Notes under the pieces: model-generated | The model's input: only the letters and a program-made list of their open reading frames with translations | What the model was told of the DNA's origin: nothing | The model's database searches: none | Program-made: the position numbers and the translations under genes | Shown: positions 36,284-48,282 of the stretch, one piece after another | How the letters are laid out: every line of letters begins with the position of its first letter | Numbering within the stretch: the first letter of the stretch is position 1 | Origin: Capra hircus | Lineage: Eukaryota; Chordata; Mammalia; Artiodactyla; Bovidae | NCBI RefSeq assembly: GCF_001704415.2 | Contig: NC_030811.1 | Coordinates: 81,796,069 to 81,860,068 of the forward strand | Reading direction: 5' to 3' | DNA: 64,000 nt

Positions 36284-36343
36284 CACTACGGGCACCAGAT
36301 CATATAATTTAGATCTCTATTTAAAATGACACATGCTTATGAT

Positions 36344-36563
36344 GGGCTTCCTGGGTGGCATCAGTGGTAAAGAACTCAACTGCCAATGCAGGAGACATAA
36401 GAGACTGGGTTTGATCCCTGGGTGGGGAAGATCCCCTGGAGGAGGGCATGGCAACTCACTCTAGTATTGTTGCCTGGAGAATCCCATGGACAGAGGACCC
36501 GGGTGGGTTACGGTCTATAAGGTCATACAGAGTTGGACACGACTGAAGTAACCTAGCATGTAT
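36344..36563 (+). repeat. Bov-tA SINE, full length, with 13-bp TSD
   Basis: Head gggcttcctgggtggcatca and body through gttggacacgactgaagtaa. It is flanked by acatgcttatgat at 36331-36343 and 36564-36576, a perfect target duplication. Confidence 0.96.
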
Positions 36564-36576
36564 ACATGCTTATGAT

Positions 36577-37734
36577 ATACATAACCAATAACATAATTCA
36601 TTTAGAAGCATTTATATAACAGCTCTTCTAGACACTGCCAAAACTGAATATAAATATTTTTAGAGAGGATAAACAAACTTTTTATGGCTTTAAAAAGTGC
36701 AAATATACTGAGATTGAGACTGGATTTACTGTTTCTTTGTAACACTCTGAATTTTTCTTTGTAATATTCTGACTTTTCCTGAGTGCACATTTATTTCCTC
36801 TCTTCCAAAGTTATGCCTAGTGTTGGAACCCATCTTACTATTTCACAGGAAATTTACTTTAAAAAAAAATCATTAAAAAACCTCATCTTATTGTCCAGAA
36901 TTTAGTATCTTTTATTAAAGTTAACCTTTCACAGGTATTATCAGGTTTTTCTGGAGTATAAAGCTGTGTTCATTAAAATGAAAACTTGCCTGAAACACGC
37001 AATCATTGTTTGTTATTGTCATTTATCAACAATTTTCTTTTTTCTGTTAGCTCAGAACAATTTGAAACTTATGCTATCCGCATCAAAATACAGACTGGAA
37101 GCATACCCTTTTTCCTAGCTTAAGGTATTATTATCTGAAATTTGATTCATTGAACAGCTTACTGGGAAGAGTTCTATGCTTGAACAATATACATACATGA
37201 GACATATACATATGTGCATGTATGCCAAGTAACATGGGGATTACGTGGAGACTTGAAATAGTATCTTAAATATTTGAATTTTCAGAAAAATTTTCACACA
37301 AAGATTTTTTTTTCAAACTGCTGTTTATATTTTGGATTAAGACTGATTCTTTAAACTTCTTATACTTTTTCTGGCAAATGCTTTAATGTCATTTTCTAAG
37401 AGTTCACAATTATAGTTTTTGAAATGTAGCTTGTATTTTTGAAATGTAGAGAAACTGTAAATGTGATTTTTGCTATGTATAAATCATACTCAAGATCATG
37501 AGCTTTTAGATAAATTTTTGAATTGAAACAGATTACTTGGCACTATTTTACATGGAAATCTAGACCTTACTATGTATACCAAACACAAAGGAGACGCAAA
37601 CATGATAAATGCGTAAGTGCAATATTCCTTTATCTTCTCCTTAACATGGAGGATTCTTATATATTATATAAACAGATTAAATTTCTGGTAACTATACACT
37701 AACGAAACATGAAATCAAAAGAGGTAAACAACTA
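36577..37734. other. unique AT-rich intron sequence
   Basis: Nothing recognised. Confidence 0.45.
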
Positions 37735-37746
37735 TGCGCATGCGCC
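37735..37746. promoter_or_regulatory. NRF1-type palindromic motif
   Basis: TGCGCATGCGCC fits the NRF1 consensus YGCGCAYGCGCR except at its last base. It holds two CpGs in a CpG-poor intron. A tataaaagg box follows on the plus strand at 37848-37856, about 100 bp away. Function is inference; no transcript evidence is available. Confidence 0.35.
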
Positions 37747-39888
37747 ACTCACTGCCACCAAGTGATTCTACAGTTGGAGATTAACAATGCCGCAGTCAGA
37801 ACAGAATTCTTAACTTCCACTGTGAAGATCTGCCAGTCCCTTACTACTATAAAAGGTCGGAAGTAAGTCTGGCCAAAATCTAACCGAGAGAGGTCAGATG
37901 ATGGGCCACAACTTCTACATTACTTGCACAGAAATTCAACCCATTAAAAACAGAAAATGTCAAATGAGACACTGAACTCCTAAGACAAACAAAAATCTAA
38001 ACGTTCCAAAATAAAATTTCTTATAAAATGTACCTCACTGTTAAGCTGAAAATCAGAAAGGTATATAATATTGCTCTTTGATTGCAAACCTGCTATTTCA
38101 TTAAAATTTTATGCTTCATAAGAATTAATGGAAAATATTTAAACTAAGGTCAGTATAGCAATGTCATACTTATAGTAATGGTATTTTAATATATGGACAA
38201 CCGTAATGCAAAAATGTTATGTTTTTAAAATTTATACATTTGTACAATATGCACATTTTATATTTATATATATATAAGTATGTATCATTTACATATTATT
38301 TATGTATATATTTTATACATACATGTTTATATATATAATAAACATATTTATGGATATACTTTATAGCCTACTAACCCAGGTTAAATTCAAGTCTCTTCAT
38401 TTGAATATGTACTATAGCCTAGTGATTACAGAATACATGTTAAATCAATTTTATTTTCTCATATATTATAAGCAGTATAATTCAGTGGGAAGGCAGTTAA
38501 CATCACATATTGTGGATAATAGTTTACTGTTGAGTTTTATAAAACAAACTAATAAGTTTGGAGATAGTATTTTTTCAACATGTACAATTTATGTATTTTT
38601 GTACTAGTTTGCTGACTTGGAAATGAGCACAAATGTAGATCTTAAATTGTCAGAGTCTGAAATGAATCTATCATCCAGCCTCCTAAGAGAATAAGCAGTG
38701 AGTTTTTGTTTTCCCTAAGCTGGCGTAGTTTTAAAATCTGATTCAGGAGGAGAAAAATGAAAAATTAAGAATAAGAGAATGGAACTGACATTTATTTCCT
38801 AGCTCAATATAAATCTGTTTGATGAGGGCTTTAACACTTAGCAGATAGTAACTCTTAACATTTATTTTGGAGACAAAGTTTTAGATTGAAATTTTCAGTT
38901 TTTAAACATTCGGGGGAAAAATCCTGAGAAACTGAGAAAGTGAGATTAGTCATTTTGTAAATAGAATGATGATGTAAAGATAATTAGATGAAGAATGATA
39001 TTTTAGGAAAATTAATTAGATAAAACTATGAGAAAATTATTTGCTATGTTAGCATGTATATGTGTATTTAAAGACATATAATTTCAGTGGATTAAATATC
39101 CAAGTAGTTCATTTGTCTATCTTTTGTTTCATTTCTCTATCATTTGTCTATCTTGTTTCATTTGTCTCATCCTACAAACCCAGAGCTTACTGCTGATGGA
39201 ATCCAGGTATTGAAGAGGGGGTAGTCTCTAGTACGTGCCCATTCACCCTAGAGATGTAGACTGACAGAAGTTCCTTCCACGTGGTTCTACCCGTCTGATC
39301 CCGGGGCAGGAACAGAGTTCAAGAGTCTACTTCTGGCAATTTTAAATTCACCAACTTGAAAGTCACAGATATCACTTCCATAATAACCCACTGGCTAGCA
39401 CTAGCCATGTACCTCCACCCTGGCGCAGGTGGGAAGAGATGTAATACTCCTACATGTCCAAAAGAGAGATTCAGAATTGCAGTGAAGCAATGCCGTCTAT
39501 ACTCAACCTTGTCATGTAGCACAACACACTGAAGAAGGTGTATTGGTGAATAATGATTTTTAATTTCATTTAAAAAACCTATAAACTAGACTGTAATGGC
39601 TTTTCATTTAATAATGACTTTATGTAGAAGAACACAACAGGAGCAACCTAATAAAAGACTGGTTTTGACCAAGCACTGAGTATAGGTTGGCCACTTATTG
39701 AAATTCTTGAAAGGTAAAATGAATATTATGATTATGCTACTATGTGACATACAGCCCTAATAACTAGTCTTTGTACCTAATTCTTAATGGTTACTATATA
39801 TAATTTATACTATATATAGTCCAGTATGATATTATAACACACTAAAATACACATGAGCTTCAATCATCCAGTAGCCTTACTTTATGTA
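37747..39888. other. unique intron sequence
   Basis: Contains the TATA-like 37848-37856, a TA-rich low-complexity stretch at about 38255-38350, and a GC-richer patch at 39180-39520 of unknown origin. No gene recognised. Confidence 0.4.
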
Positions 39889-39889
39889 T

Positions 39890-41986
39890 CAGTTCAGTTC
39901 AGTCGCTCAGTCGTGTCCGACTCTTTGTGACCCCATGAATCACAGTACCCCAGGCCTCTCTGTCCATTACCAACTCCTGGAGTTTACTTAAACTCACGTC
40001 CATCGAGACAGTGATGCCATCCAGCCATCTCATCCTCCGTCATCCCCTTCTCCTCCTGTCCCCAATCCCTTCCAGCATCAGGGTCTTTTCCAATGAGTCA
40101 ACTCTTCACATGAGGTGGCCAAAGTACTGGAGCTTCAGCTTTAGCATCAGTCCTTCCAATGAACACCCAGGACTGATCTCCTTTAGAATGGACTGCTTGC
40201 ATCTCCTTGCAGTCCAAGGGACGCTCAAGAGTCTTCTCCAACACCACAGTTCAAAAGCATCAATTCTTTGGTGCTTAGCTTTCTTCGCAGTCCAACTCTC
40301 ACATCCATACATGACCACTGGAAAAACCATAGCCTTGACTAGATGGACCTCTGTTGGCAAAGTAATATCTCTACTTTTGAATATGCTATTTAGGTTGGTC
40401 ATTTTTCCTTCCAAGGAGTAAGCATCTTTTAATTTCATGGCTGTAATCACCATCTGCAGTGATTCTGGAGCCCCAAAAATATAAAGTCGGACACTGTTTC
40501 CACTGTTTCCCCATCTATTTGCCAGGAAGTGATAGGACCAGATGCCATGATCTTCGTTTTCTGAATGTTGAGCTTTAGGCCAACTATTTCACTCTCCTCT
40601 TTCACTTTCATCAAGAGGCTTTTTAGTTCCTCTTCATTTTCTGCCATAAGGGTGGTATCATCTGCATATTTGAGGTTATTGATATTTCTCCTGACAATCT
40701 TGATTCCAGCTTGTGCTTCTTCCAGCCCAGCGTTTCTCATGGTGTACTCTGCATATAAGTTAAATAAGCAGGGTGACAATATACAGCCTTGACGTACTCC
40801 TTTTCCTATTTGGAACCAATCTGTTCCATGTCCAGTTCTAACTACTGCTTCTTGACATGCATACAGGTTTCTCACGAGGCAGGTCAGGTGGTCTGGTATT
40901 CCCATCTCTTTCAGAATTTTCCACAGTTTATTGTGATCCACACAGTCAAAGGCTTTGGCATAGTCAAGAAAGCAGAAATAGACATTATTCTGGAACTCTC
41001 TTGATTTTTGATGACCCACTGGATACTAGCAATTTGATCTCTGGTTCCTCTGCCTTTTCTAAAACCAGCTTGAAGATATGGAAGTTCATGGTTCACATAT
41101 TGCTGAAGCCTGGCTTGGAGAATTTTGAGCATTTTTTTTTTTAGCGTGTGAGATGAGTGCAATTGTGCGATAGTTTGAGCATTCTTTGGCATTGCCTTTC
41201 TTTGGGATTGGAATGAAAACTGCCCTTTTCCAGTCCTGTGGCCACTGCTGAGTTTTCCAAATGTGCTGGCATATTGAGTGCAGCACTTTCACAGCATCAT
41301 CTTTCAGGATTTGAAAGAGCTCAACTGGAATTCCATCACCTCCACTAGCTTTTTCATAGTGATGCTTTCTAAGGCCCACTTGACTTCACATTCCAGGATA
41401 TCTGACTCTAGGTGAGTGAACACAACATTGCAATCATCTGGGTCATGAAGATCTTTTTTGTACAGTTTTCTGTGTATTCTTGCCACCTCTTCTTAATATC
41501 TTCTGCTTCTGTTAGGTCCATACCATTTCTATCCTTTATCGAGCCCATCCTTGCATGAAATGTTCCCTTGCTATCTCTCATTTTCTTAAAGAGATCTCTA
41601 GTCTTTCCCATTCTGTTGTTTTCCTCTATTTCTTTGCAATGATCGCAGAGGAAGATTTTCTTATCTCTCCTTGCTATTCTTTAGAACTCTGCATTCAGAT
41701 GCTGATATCTTTCTTTTCCTCCTTCACTTTTCACTTCTCTTCTTTTCACAGCTATTTGCAAGGCGTCCTCAGACAGCCATTTTGCTTTTTTTGCATTTCT
41801 TTTCTTGGGGATGGTCTTGATCCCTATCTCCTGTACAATGTCATGAACCTCCGTCCATAGTTCATCAGGCACTCTATCAGACCTAGTCCCTTAAATCTAT
41901 TTCTTCCTTCCACTGTATAATCATAAGGGATTTGATTTAGGTCATACCTGAATGGGCTAGTGGTTTTCCTACTTCCTTCAATTTAA
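39890..41986 (-). mobile_element. BovB LINE, sense 3' segment of a near-full-length copy with 5' inversion
   Basis: Reads on the minus strand from the middle of the BovB ORF (near cttaaattgaaggaagta) to the 3' terminus (reverse complement starts agttcagttcagtcgctcag). It holds the RT domain. At 41986/41987 it abuts the 5' half of BovB in opposite orientation. Confidence 0.95.
40447..41872 (-). pseudogene. BovB reverse-transcriptase region, broken ORF
   Basis: The minus strand encodes, in order and across several frameshifts: KAKWLSEDALQIAVKRREV, EAEDIKKRWQEYTE, WKRAVFIPIPKKGNAKE, QAGFRKGRGTRDQIASI, the RT box A block FLDYAKAFDCVDHNKL, GVRQGCILSPCLFNLYAEY and the catalytic box YADDTTLMAE. The two Asp of YADD and the Asp of DYAKAFD are kept, but the frame is interrupted (for example near 41020, 41190 and 41440), so no functional protein is expected. 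The longest uninterrupted piece is 40447-41019 (190 aa). Confidence 0.9.
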
Positions 41987-42330
41987 GAGAGGAGCTACCC
42001 CACGTCCGAGGTCAGGGGCAGCGTCCAAGACAAGCTACTCCACGCCCAAGGTCAGGGACAGCGGCCTAGAGTAGCTACCGCATGCCTGAGGTCAGGGGTA
42101 GCAGCTGAGAGGAGATACCACAGGCCCGAGGTCAGGGGCGGTGGCTGAGAGGAGCAACCCCAAGTCCAAGGAGCTGCAGCTGCACGGGCGCAGGAGGGCC
42201 GAAGGGAGCTACTCCACGTTCAAGGTCAGGAGGGCCAGCCCTGAGGAGATACCCCTGTCCAAGGTAAGGAGCAGCAGCTGTGCTTTGCTGGAGCAGCCGT
42301 GAAGAGATACCCCACAACCAAGGCAAGAGA
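41987..42330 (+). repeat. degenerate tandem units in BovB 5' leader
   Basis: About six imperfect copies of a gagctaccccacgtccgagg-like unit followed by gtcaggggcagc, each roughly 45-60 bases. GC-rich with many CpGs, unlike the surrounding intron. Confidence 0.85.
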
Positions 42331-42796
42331 AGCCCAAGTAAGACTGTAGGTGTTGCGAGAGGGCATCAGAGGGCAGACACACTGAAACCTTAATCACAGA
42401 AAACTAGCCAATCTGATCACATGGACCACAGTCTTGTCTAACACAATGAAACTGAGCCATGCTGTGTGGGGCCACCCAAGACTGACGGGTCACGGTGGAG
42501 AGGTCTGACAGAATGTGGTCCACTGGAAAAGGGAATAGCAAACCACTTCAGTATTCTTGCTTTGAGAACCCCATGAACAGTATGAAAAGGCAAAAGGATA
42601 GGATACTGAAAGAGGACTCCCCAGGTCGGTAACTGCCCAATATGTTACTGGAGATCAGTGGAGAAATAACTCCAGAAAGAATGAAGGGATGGAGCCAAAG
42701 CAAAAACAATACCCAGTTGTGGATGTGACTGGCGATAGAAACAAGGTCTGATGCTGTAAAGAGCAATATTGCATAGGAACATGGAATGTCAGGTCC

Positions 42797-43501
42797 ATGA
42801 ATCAAGGCAAATTGGAAGTGGTCAAACAGGAGACGGCAAGAGTGAACATCGACATTCTAGGAATCAGCCAACTAAAATGGGCTGGAATGGGTGAATTTAA
42901 CTCACATGACCATTATATCTACTACTGTGGGCATGAATCCCTTAGAAGAAATGGAGTAGCCATCATGGTCAACAAAAGAGTCCGAAATGCAGTACTTGGA
43001 TGCAATCTCAAAAACAACAGAATAATCTCTGTTCGTTTCAAAGGCAAACCATTCAATATCACAGTTATCCAAGTCTATGCCCCAACCAGTAATGCTGAAA
43101 AAGCTGAACGGTGCTATGAAGACCTACAAGACCTTTTAGAACTAACGCTCAAAAAAGATGTCCTTTTCATTCTAGGGGACTGGAATGCAAAAGTAGGAAG
43201 TCAAGAAACACCTGGAGTAACAGGCAAATTTGGTCTTGGAGTACGAAATGAAGCAGGGCAAAGGCTAATAGAGTTTTGCCAAGAGAACGCACTGGTCATA
43301 GCAAACACCCTCTTCCAATAACACAAGAGAAGACTCTACACATGGACACCACCAGATGGTCAACACCAAAATCAGACTGATTATATTCTTTGCAGCCAAA
43401 GATGGAAAAGCTCTATACAGTCAGTAAAAACAAGACCAGGAGCTGACTGTGGCTCAGATCATGAACTCATTGCCAAATTTAGACTTAAATTGAAGGAAGT
43501 A
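42797..43501 (+). pseudogene. BovB apurinic-like endonuclease domain, disrupted
   Basis: The open stretch 42797-43321 (174 aa) is the endonuclease/exonuclease/phosphatase-fold domain of BovB: DILGISQLKW, YCGHESLRRNGVAIMV, VIQVYAPTSN and the metal-binding GDWNAKVGS. In this family the first motif normally reads ISELKW, so the metal-binding Glu is Gln here. TAA at 43319-43321 replaces a Gln codon. The domain then continues in frame as QTDYILCSQRW and CGSDHEL to 43501, with a 3-base loss after HEL. Inactive by sequence. Confidence 0.92.
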
Positions 43502-43739
43502 AGGAACAAAGAACATAGAACCATATCTGAAAAAAGAACTATGAAGAAAACTAATCATTATCAAATATTTCTGAATTGTTTAAATTGCATTTAAAAAATT
43601 CCATAATTTATCAATATTTATTAAAACATTCATCTTTCTTAATCAATGAAAAAATGTGTACATGTTCTCAGTTCTATGCTAAGAACTTCTAGTAGATGAC
43701 AATATTCTCATTAGACTTAGATAAAAGTGATTTATATTA
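43502..43739. other. AT-rich intron sequence
   Basis: Nothing recognised. Confidence 0.4.
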
Positions 43740-43861
43740 AAAGACTGCAAGGAGATCAAACCAGTCAATCTTAAAGGAAACTAGTCCTAAATAGTCATTG
43801 GAAGGACTGATGCTGAAGCTAGCAAAGAGTTAGACATGAGTGAGCAACTGAACTGAACTGA
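43740..43861 (+). mobile_element. BovB 3' end with internal deletion
   Basis: gactgcaaggagatcaaacc ... ggaaggactgatgctgaagct jumps directly to gcaaagagttagacatgag and ctgaactgaactgaa. About 200 bases of the usual BovB 3' region are missing between. Confidence 0.85.
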
Positions 43862-46207
43862 ATAGTTTCTCAGGAAAATAAAACTTGCTGATATATGAGA
43901 CAGATTTTAGTTTAACATTCATCAAGGAGTGTTCTAGTTATTTTACATGTTTTTAAAATTTTCATAACAGTCCTTTGAGGTAAGTAAGGTATATATTAGA
44001 TTAGTTTGACAAATGGCAACTTTGTCATGTACTGCTAAAAAGCTGTTTGTCTAAATATTCACTGACATATCAACACTGATAGCTGAAGAGGATAAAAGAA
44101 TTACATTATTCTGGAATAAATATGTTTTTCTATGAGTCAAAGAAACCCTGTGGCTTAAAACAGATGAAGATTAAATAGAGAAGTCATTTTCAGTTTGAAA
44201 GAGACCATTCTTAATACATTCATTTCTTTCAAAATTAAAGTCTTTTGCCAATTCTCCTGGGGACTTACACTCTCTACCTAATAATAATGCTGATGTGTTT
44301 TTTTATATAATGGGTAGTGACTACCAACAATCATATAAAAAAGTACAGAAAGTACAGAAACAACAACTGGTCTTCACAGATCTGGCAGGATAGTAATGAG
44401 CCATTTCCTCAGTCATGGTCTAGTATGGACGGATGTAAGATAAAAAAGGCCCCACCATGAACTTCCTCACAGCTTCTAGTTGCTATCATTTGCAAGAAAC
44501 AATTAAAAACAAAATGATTTTTATGTAAGACTGAAATAACCAGCAAGGACTGCAGTATTTTCTGTCATGTATTATTCATTAGGGTAAAATTGTATATGAC
44601 TTGATTTGCTCTAATTACAAAAATACTGACTAAATTCCATCTCAATGCAAGCATAACTCATAGCTCCATACTTTAAAAACCTGATCTTGTATCTTGTCAC
44701 AAAATAGCTTTGAAATCTTTAAACCCATTTAGAATCTTTCTCTTTGAATAATTGGATTTTAGAAATATCTTTTAAATGCCTCTTTATCTCTAGGGAGAAA
44801 TCTGAGTAAGATCTTATCCATGAAGCAAAATGCCAGATGATTAAAAAATTCTCATCTCGAATTCCAGACCTCTATTTTCTCTTCAGTTGTCAATCCCTTT
44901 TTAATTTGCTGCGAACAGTACTGTCAGTCTGTTTTGGAAGCTGTTCTAATTTAATATTTCATTATCTTTCTTCTTCAGCCTTTGAATGGCCTGCCACTTG
45001 TTACAGCCATCATAAAAAGCTAGCCAAGTAAATGTCTGATCTCCAGCTATCAATTTATAGAGATTCTCAATTGTGCACATGTCCTTTTTGATGTCTTCCA
45101 TGTTCCCTTTTTAATATCTTTTTATAAACAATGAGACAATGGATTTTTATTTGTATTCTCCTCTAAACAATTTTTTTTAAAAAACAGCAATAATTTGACC
45201 TTTAACAAATCCCTGAATATCTCTGTTCAGTAACAGATTTTATAAAATTAACAGAAAAAATTTTCACAACTTCAGATAAAATATGAAAAATGAATAGAAA
45301 CTAAGGAACTTTAATAATCATATTATACAATATCTGAGGGCCCCCTTTCTTAGCAACAACACTGTGAAATATATTTCAGTTCCAAGAATTACAGAAAGAT
45401 CTGCCATTTTTCTTTAGTGAGTTACAGAGTGCTGGGACCTAAGTGACTTCTACATGGACACTAACATTATTAGATAACACTGATGCAATACCAAGAGTAA
45501 CCATGTATGCTGACAGAGATTCTTGAAATACTTTTCTGGACTCACCAAACAATCTTCATGAGGTTCCTTGGAATAAAAGACTTTCCAGTGGCCCTTTCTT
45601 AAATATTTATCCAAATATACAACAATATAAGAGAAACTTTGCAAAAAAAATAGTAAAAAACATACTGTAAAATATTAAGAATGATGCAACATTTTATGTC
45701 CAGATTTTGGCTGACTGGGTAGCATCTACTAAGGCTGCCATGCAGCACGAAGAATGCACTATTCTCTTATAGTATTGAGGAGACAAATCCAAAATGACCC
45801 CCAAAGCCACAGAAACCAGTAGCAGAACATCTTCACATGGTATAGAGATATGTGTCTGCTGGTTCAAAGGAACTACGGAGAGGATGCCCACATAAGAAAT
45901 TTCTAAATAACCCATACAATTTCTCCCCCCAAAAAAAAGTTAGTTTAAATTATTTACTACATAACTACATTTACCTAGCCTTGGCAAAGTCAGCCAGCCA
46001 GATATTAACCATTCTTTGTCGTCCCTTGCCCTTAGCACTTCTACCTGGTGGAGGCAAACTACATACAGCTAGGAAGTACCCCATCCCTTCTGCCTCTTTT
46101 CCACTGTCGGCTTCCATTAGCCCTAACCTAGGGTGCAGGGTGGTAGAGCAGTAGGGGTTAATAATAAATCAAATTTGGAATTGAGACTGTGTTTTTGCTT
46201 TCTTATT
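43862..46207. other. unique AT-rich intron sequence
   Basis: No gene recognised. A minus-strand open frame at 45694-45915 (73 aa, with the block YKRIVHSSCCMAALVDATQS) lies in a slightly GC-richer patch. It may be a decayed retrocopy or chance. Confidence 0.35.
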
Positions 46208-46484
46208 TGGAGAAGGCGATGGCACGCCACTCCAATACTCTTGCCTGGAAAACCCCATGGATGGAGGGGACGGAGGAGCCTGGAGGCCTGCAGTCCATGG
46301 GGTTGCAAAGAGTCAGACACGACTGAGCAACTTCACTTTCACTTTTCACTTTCCTGTACTGGAGAAGGAAATGGCAACCCACTCCAATGTTCTTGCCTAG
46401 AGAATCCCAGGGATGGGGGAGTCTGGCGGGCTTCCGTCTATGGGGTTGCACAGAGTCGGACACGGCTGAAGTGACTTAGCAGCA
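46208..46484 (+). repeat. BOV-A2 dimeric SINE
   Basis: Two Bov-A monomers (ggagaaggcgatggcacg and ggagaaggaaatggcaac) joined by ttcactttcacttttcac, ending gtgacttagcagc. Confidence 0.95.
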
Positions 46485-47504
46485 TACTGTATTTATGTCT
46501 AAAAGTGACTGAGACCATCTTATTATCTGTTATCAGGAAAGTCATCTTTATCCAGTCATTTACTGAAAAAGTGTGAGTCTAACAAAATAAAATTAAATCT
46601 TTACAAGAAAATGCCTGGCACAGCTGGACAAGGTGATTCAAGGAGAAAACAAGAATTGTAAATTTTATCAAAAGTATTGTGGCACTTGCCAATAATATAA
46701 AAATTTGGGGGTAGTGTTATTATTTGAATATATGCTTATAGTATGTTAATGTTATACAGTAATAGAAATATGAAAAATATCAGTAAAGTGACTTGAATTT
46801 TATTTATTTCTAGCATAATTTCTCTGCACTTTTAAAGATTAATAAGTACTAGGAATCTCCAAAGAGGAAGCTATACAACATTTCCCAAATTTGTTTGGCA
46901 AGCAAACCATTACCCCAATTAAGAATCTTGTTATAATTTCATTACCTATCACAGAATTGAGAAAACATGGCATGGTTGAATGAACAATGTAAATACATCA
47001 TACGGAAGATGGATACAATCACCATGATAGATGTTTATATGCAAGAACTGAGTCGATCTTGCAGTAGAAGCTATCACAAGGGCTAACTAACGTACCACTT
47101 TATTTTCAATAAGATCTAGGGTTTTTTTAATAGATCTTAAATATAATTGTGGTTTAAAATATCCTTCAAATTTCAAACAAAAGACTAGAATGCTTCACAA
47201 ATTCAACCAGGGGAGAGTATTATAATCACTTTGTAACATACACAGGACAACATTTACTGCACAGACAAGAAAAAACTTTGTCAGAGTGACTCTGGCACCA
47301 TTTTGGACACACGATACACGATCAAATGAATGGACAGTCAGTCAAGTTGTTACAATATTCTTTTGCCCTCTCTTAAAAAATAACAAAACATAACCACACT
47401 TCAGTAGCTATAAATTTTAGGCTCTATATCTGCAGAGCCGATGGACCTATAAATTTAGGGAATGTTCCAAGAAAACAATCTAATTATTACTGCTATATAT
47501 ACCT
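46485..47504. other. unique AT-rich intron sequence
   Basis: Nothing recognised. Confidence 0.45.
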
Positions 47505-47722
47505 AGAATTAAAATTAACTGTCTCTCCAGTAAACAGGTAAGTCTATTCACCTATTGAGTTGGCAAGCATTAACTGATTTCCACAGCCCTTCAAAGGGGA
47601 AGTACAGAAAATAAGAATTACAATTAACTGTCTCTCCAATAAACAGGTAAGTCTATTCACCTGTTGACTTGGCAAGCATTAACTGATTTCCACAGCACTT
47701 CAAAGGGGAAGTACAGAAAATA
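47505..47722 (+). repeat. tandem duplication, two 109-bp copies
   Basis: 47505-47613 and 47614-47722 are direct head-to-tail copies differing at a few positions (for example ctattgagttgg versus ctgttgacttgg). Each includes aaacaggtaagtctattcac and ttcaaaggggaagtacag. The unit is not a repeat family I know. Confidence 0.95.
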
Positions 47723-47846
47723 AGATTCTAAATTAAAATGCCAAAAATAGTTTTGCAAATCCAAATTTAAACAGCCAAATACTTTATACTCTAATATATG
47801 TTTAGAAGTATGACATAACCGACTTAAATTTTCAGCTCATTATATA

Positions 47847-48219
47847 CCAGTTCAGTTTAGTCACGCAGTCGTGTCCAACACTTTGAGACCTCATGGACTG
47901 CAGCACGCCAGGCCTCCCTGTCCATCACCAACTCCCAGAGCTTGCTCAAACTCATGTCCATCACGTCGGTGATGCCATCCAACTATCTCATCATCTGTCA
48001 TCCTCCTCTTCTCCTGCCTTCAATCTTTCCCAGGGGTCTTTTATCTTTTATCGGGGTCTTTTCCAATGAGTTGGTTCTCGGTATCAGGTGACCAAAGTAT
48101 TGGAGTTTCAGCTTCAGCATCAGTCCTTGCAATGAATATTCAGGCCTGATTTCCTTTAGGATTGACTGGCTGGATCTTCTTGCAGTCCAAGGGACTCTCA
48201 AGAGATGTCTCCAATACTG
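47847..48219 (-). mobile_element. BovB LINE, 3' end, diverged
   Basis: ccagttcagtttagtcacgc through gggactctcaagagatgtct. It is flanked by TA-rich sequence (left tatatacc, right tatatatata), so a target duplication cannot be defined. Confidence 0.92.
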
Positions 48220-48282
48220 TTATATATATATATAAACTTGAGTTTAAGCCTATTCCAATTTTTCCCTGGAAACAAAACTGTG

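Larger units (their letters stand above)
41987..43501 (+). mobile_element. BovB LINE, inverted 5' segment
   Basis: Carries the GC-rich BovB 5' leader (41987-42350), the start of the ORF and the endonuclease domain. It ends at cttaaattgaaggaagta (43484-43501). The same 18 bases occur in reverse at the start of the minus-strand half (41969-41986), so the two halves split at one point of the element. Confidence 0.94.

Noticed and set aside
42132..42397. GC-rich open frames on the minus strand
   Set aside because: They lie antisense to the BovB 5' leader and reflect its tandem GC-rich units.
47505..47722. Repeated CAGGTAAGT as real splice donors or duplicated exons
   Set aside because: They are on the plus strand while the only gene is on the minus strand, and no open coding segment precedes them.
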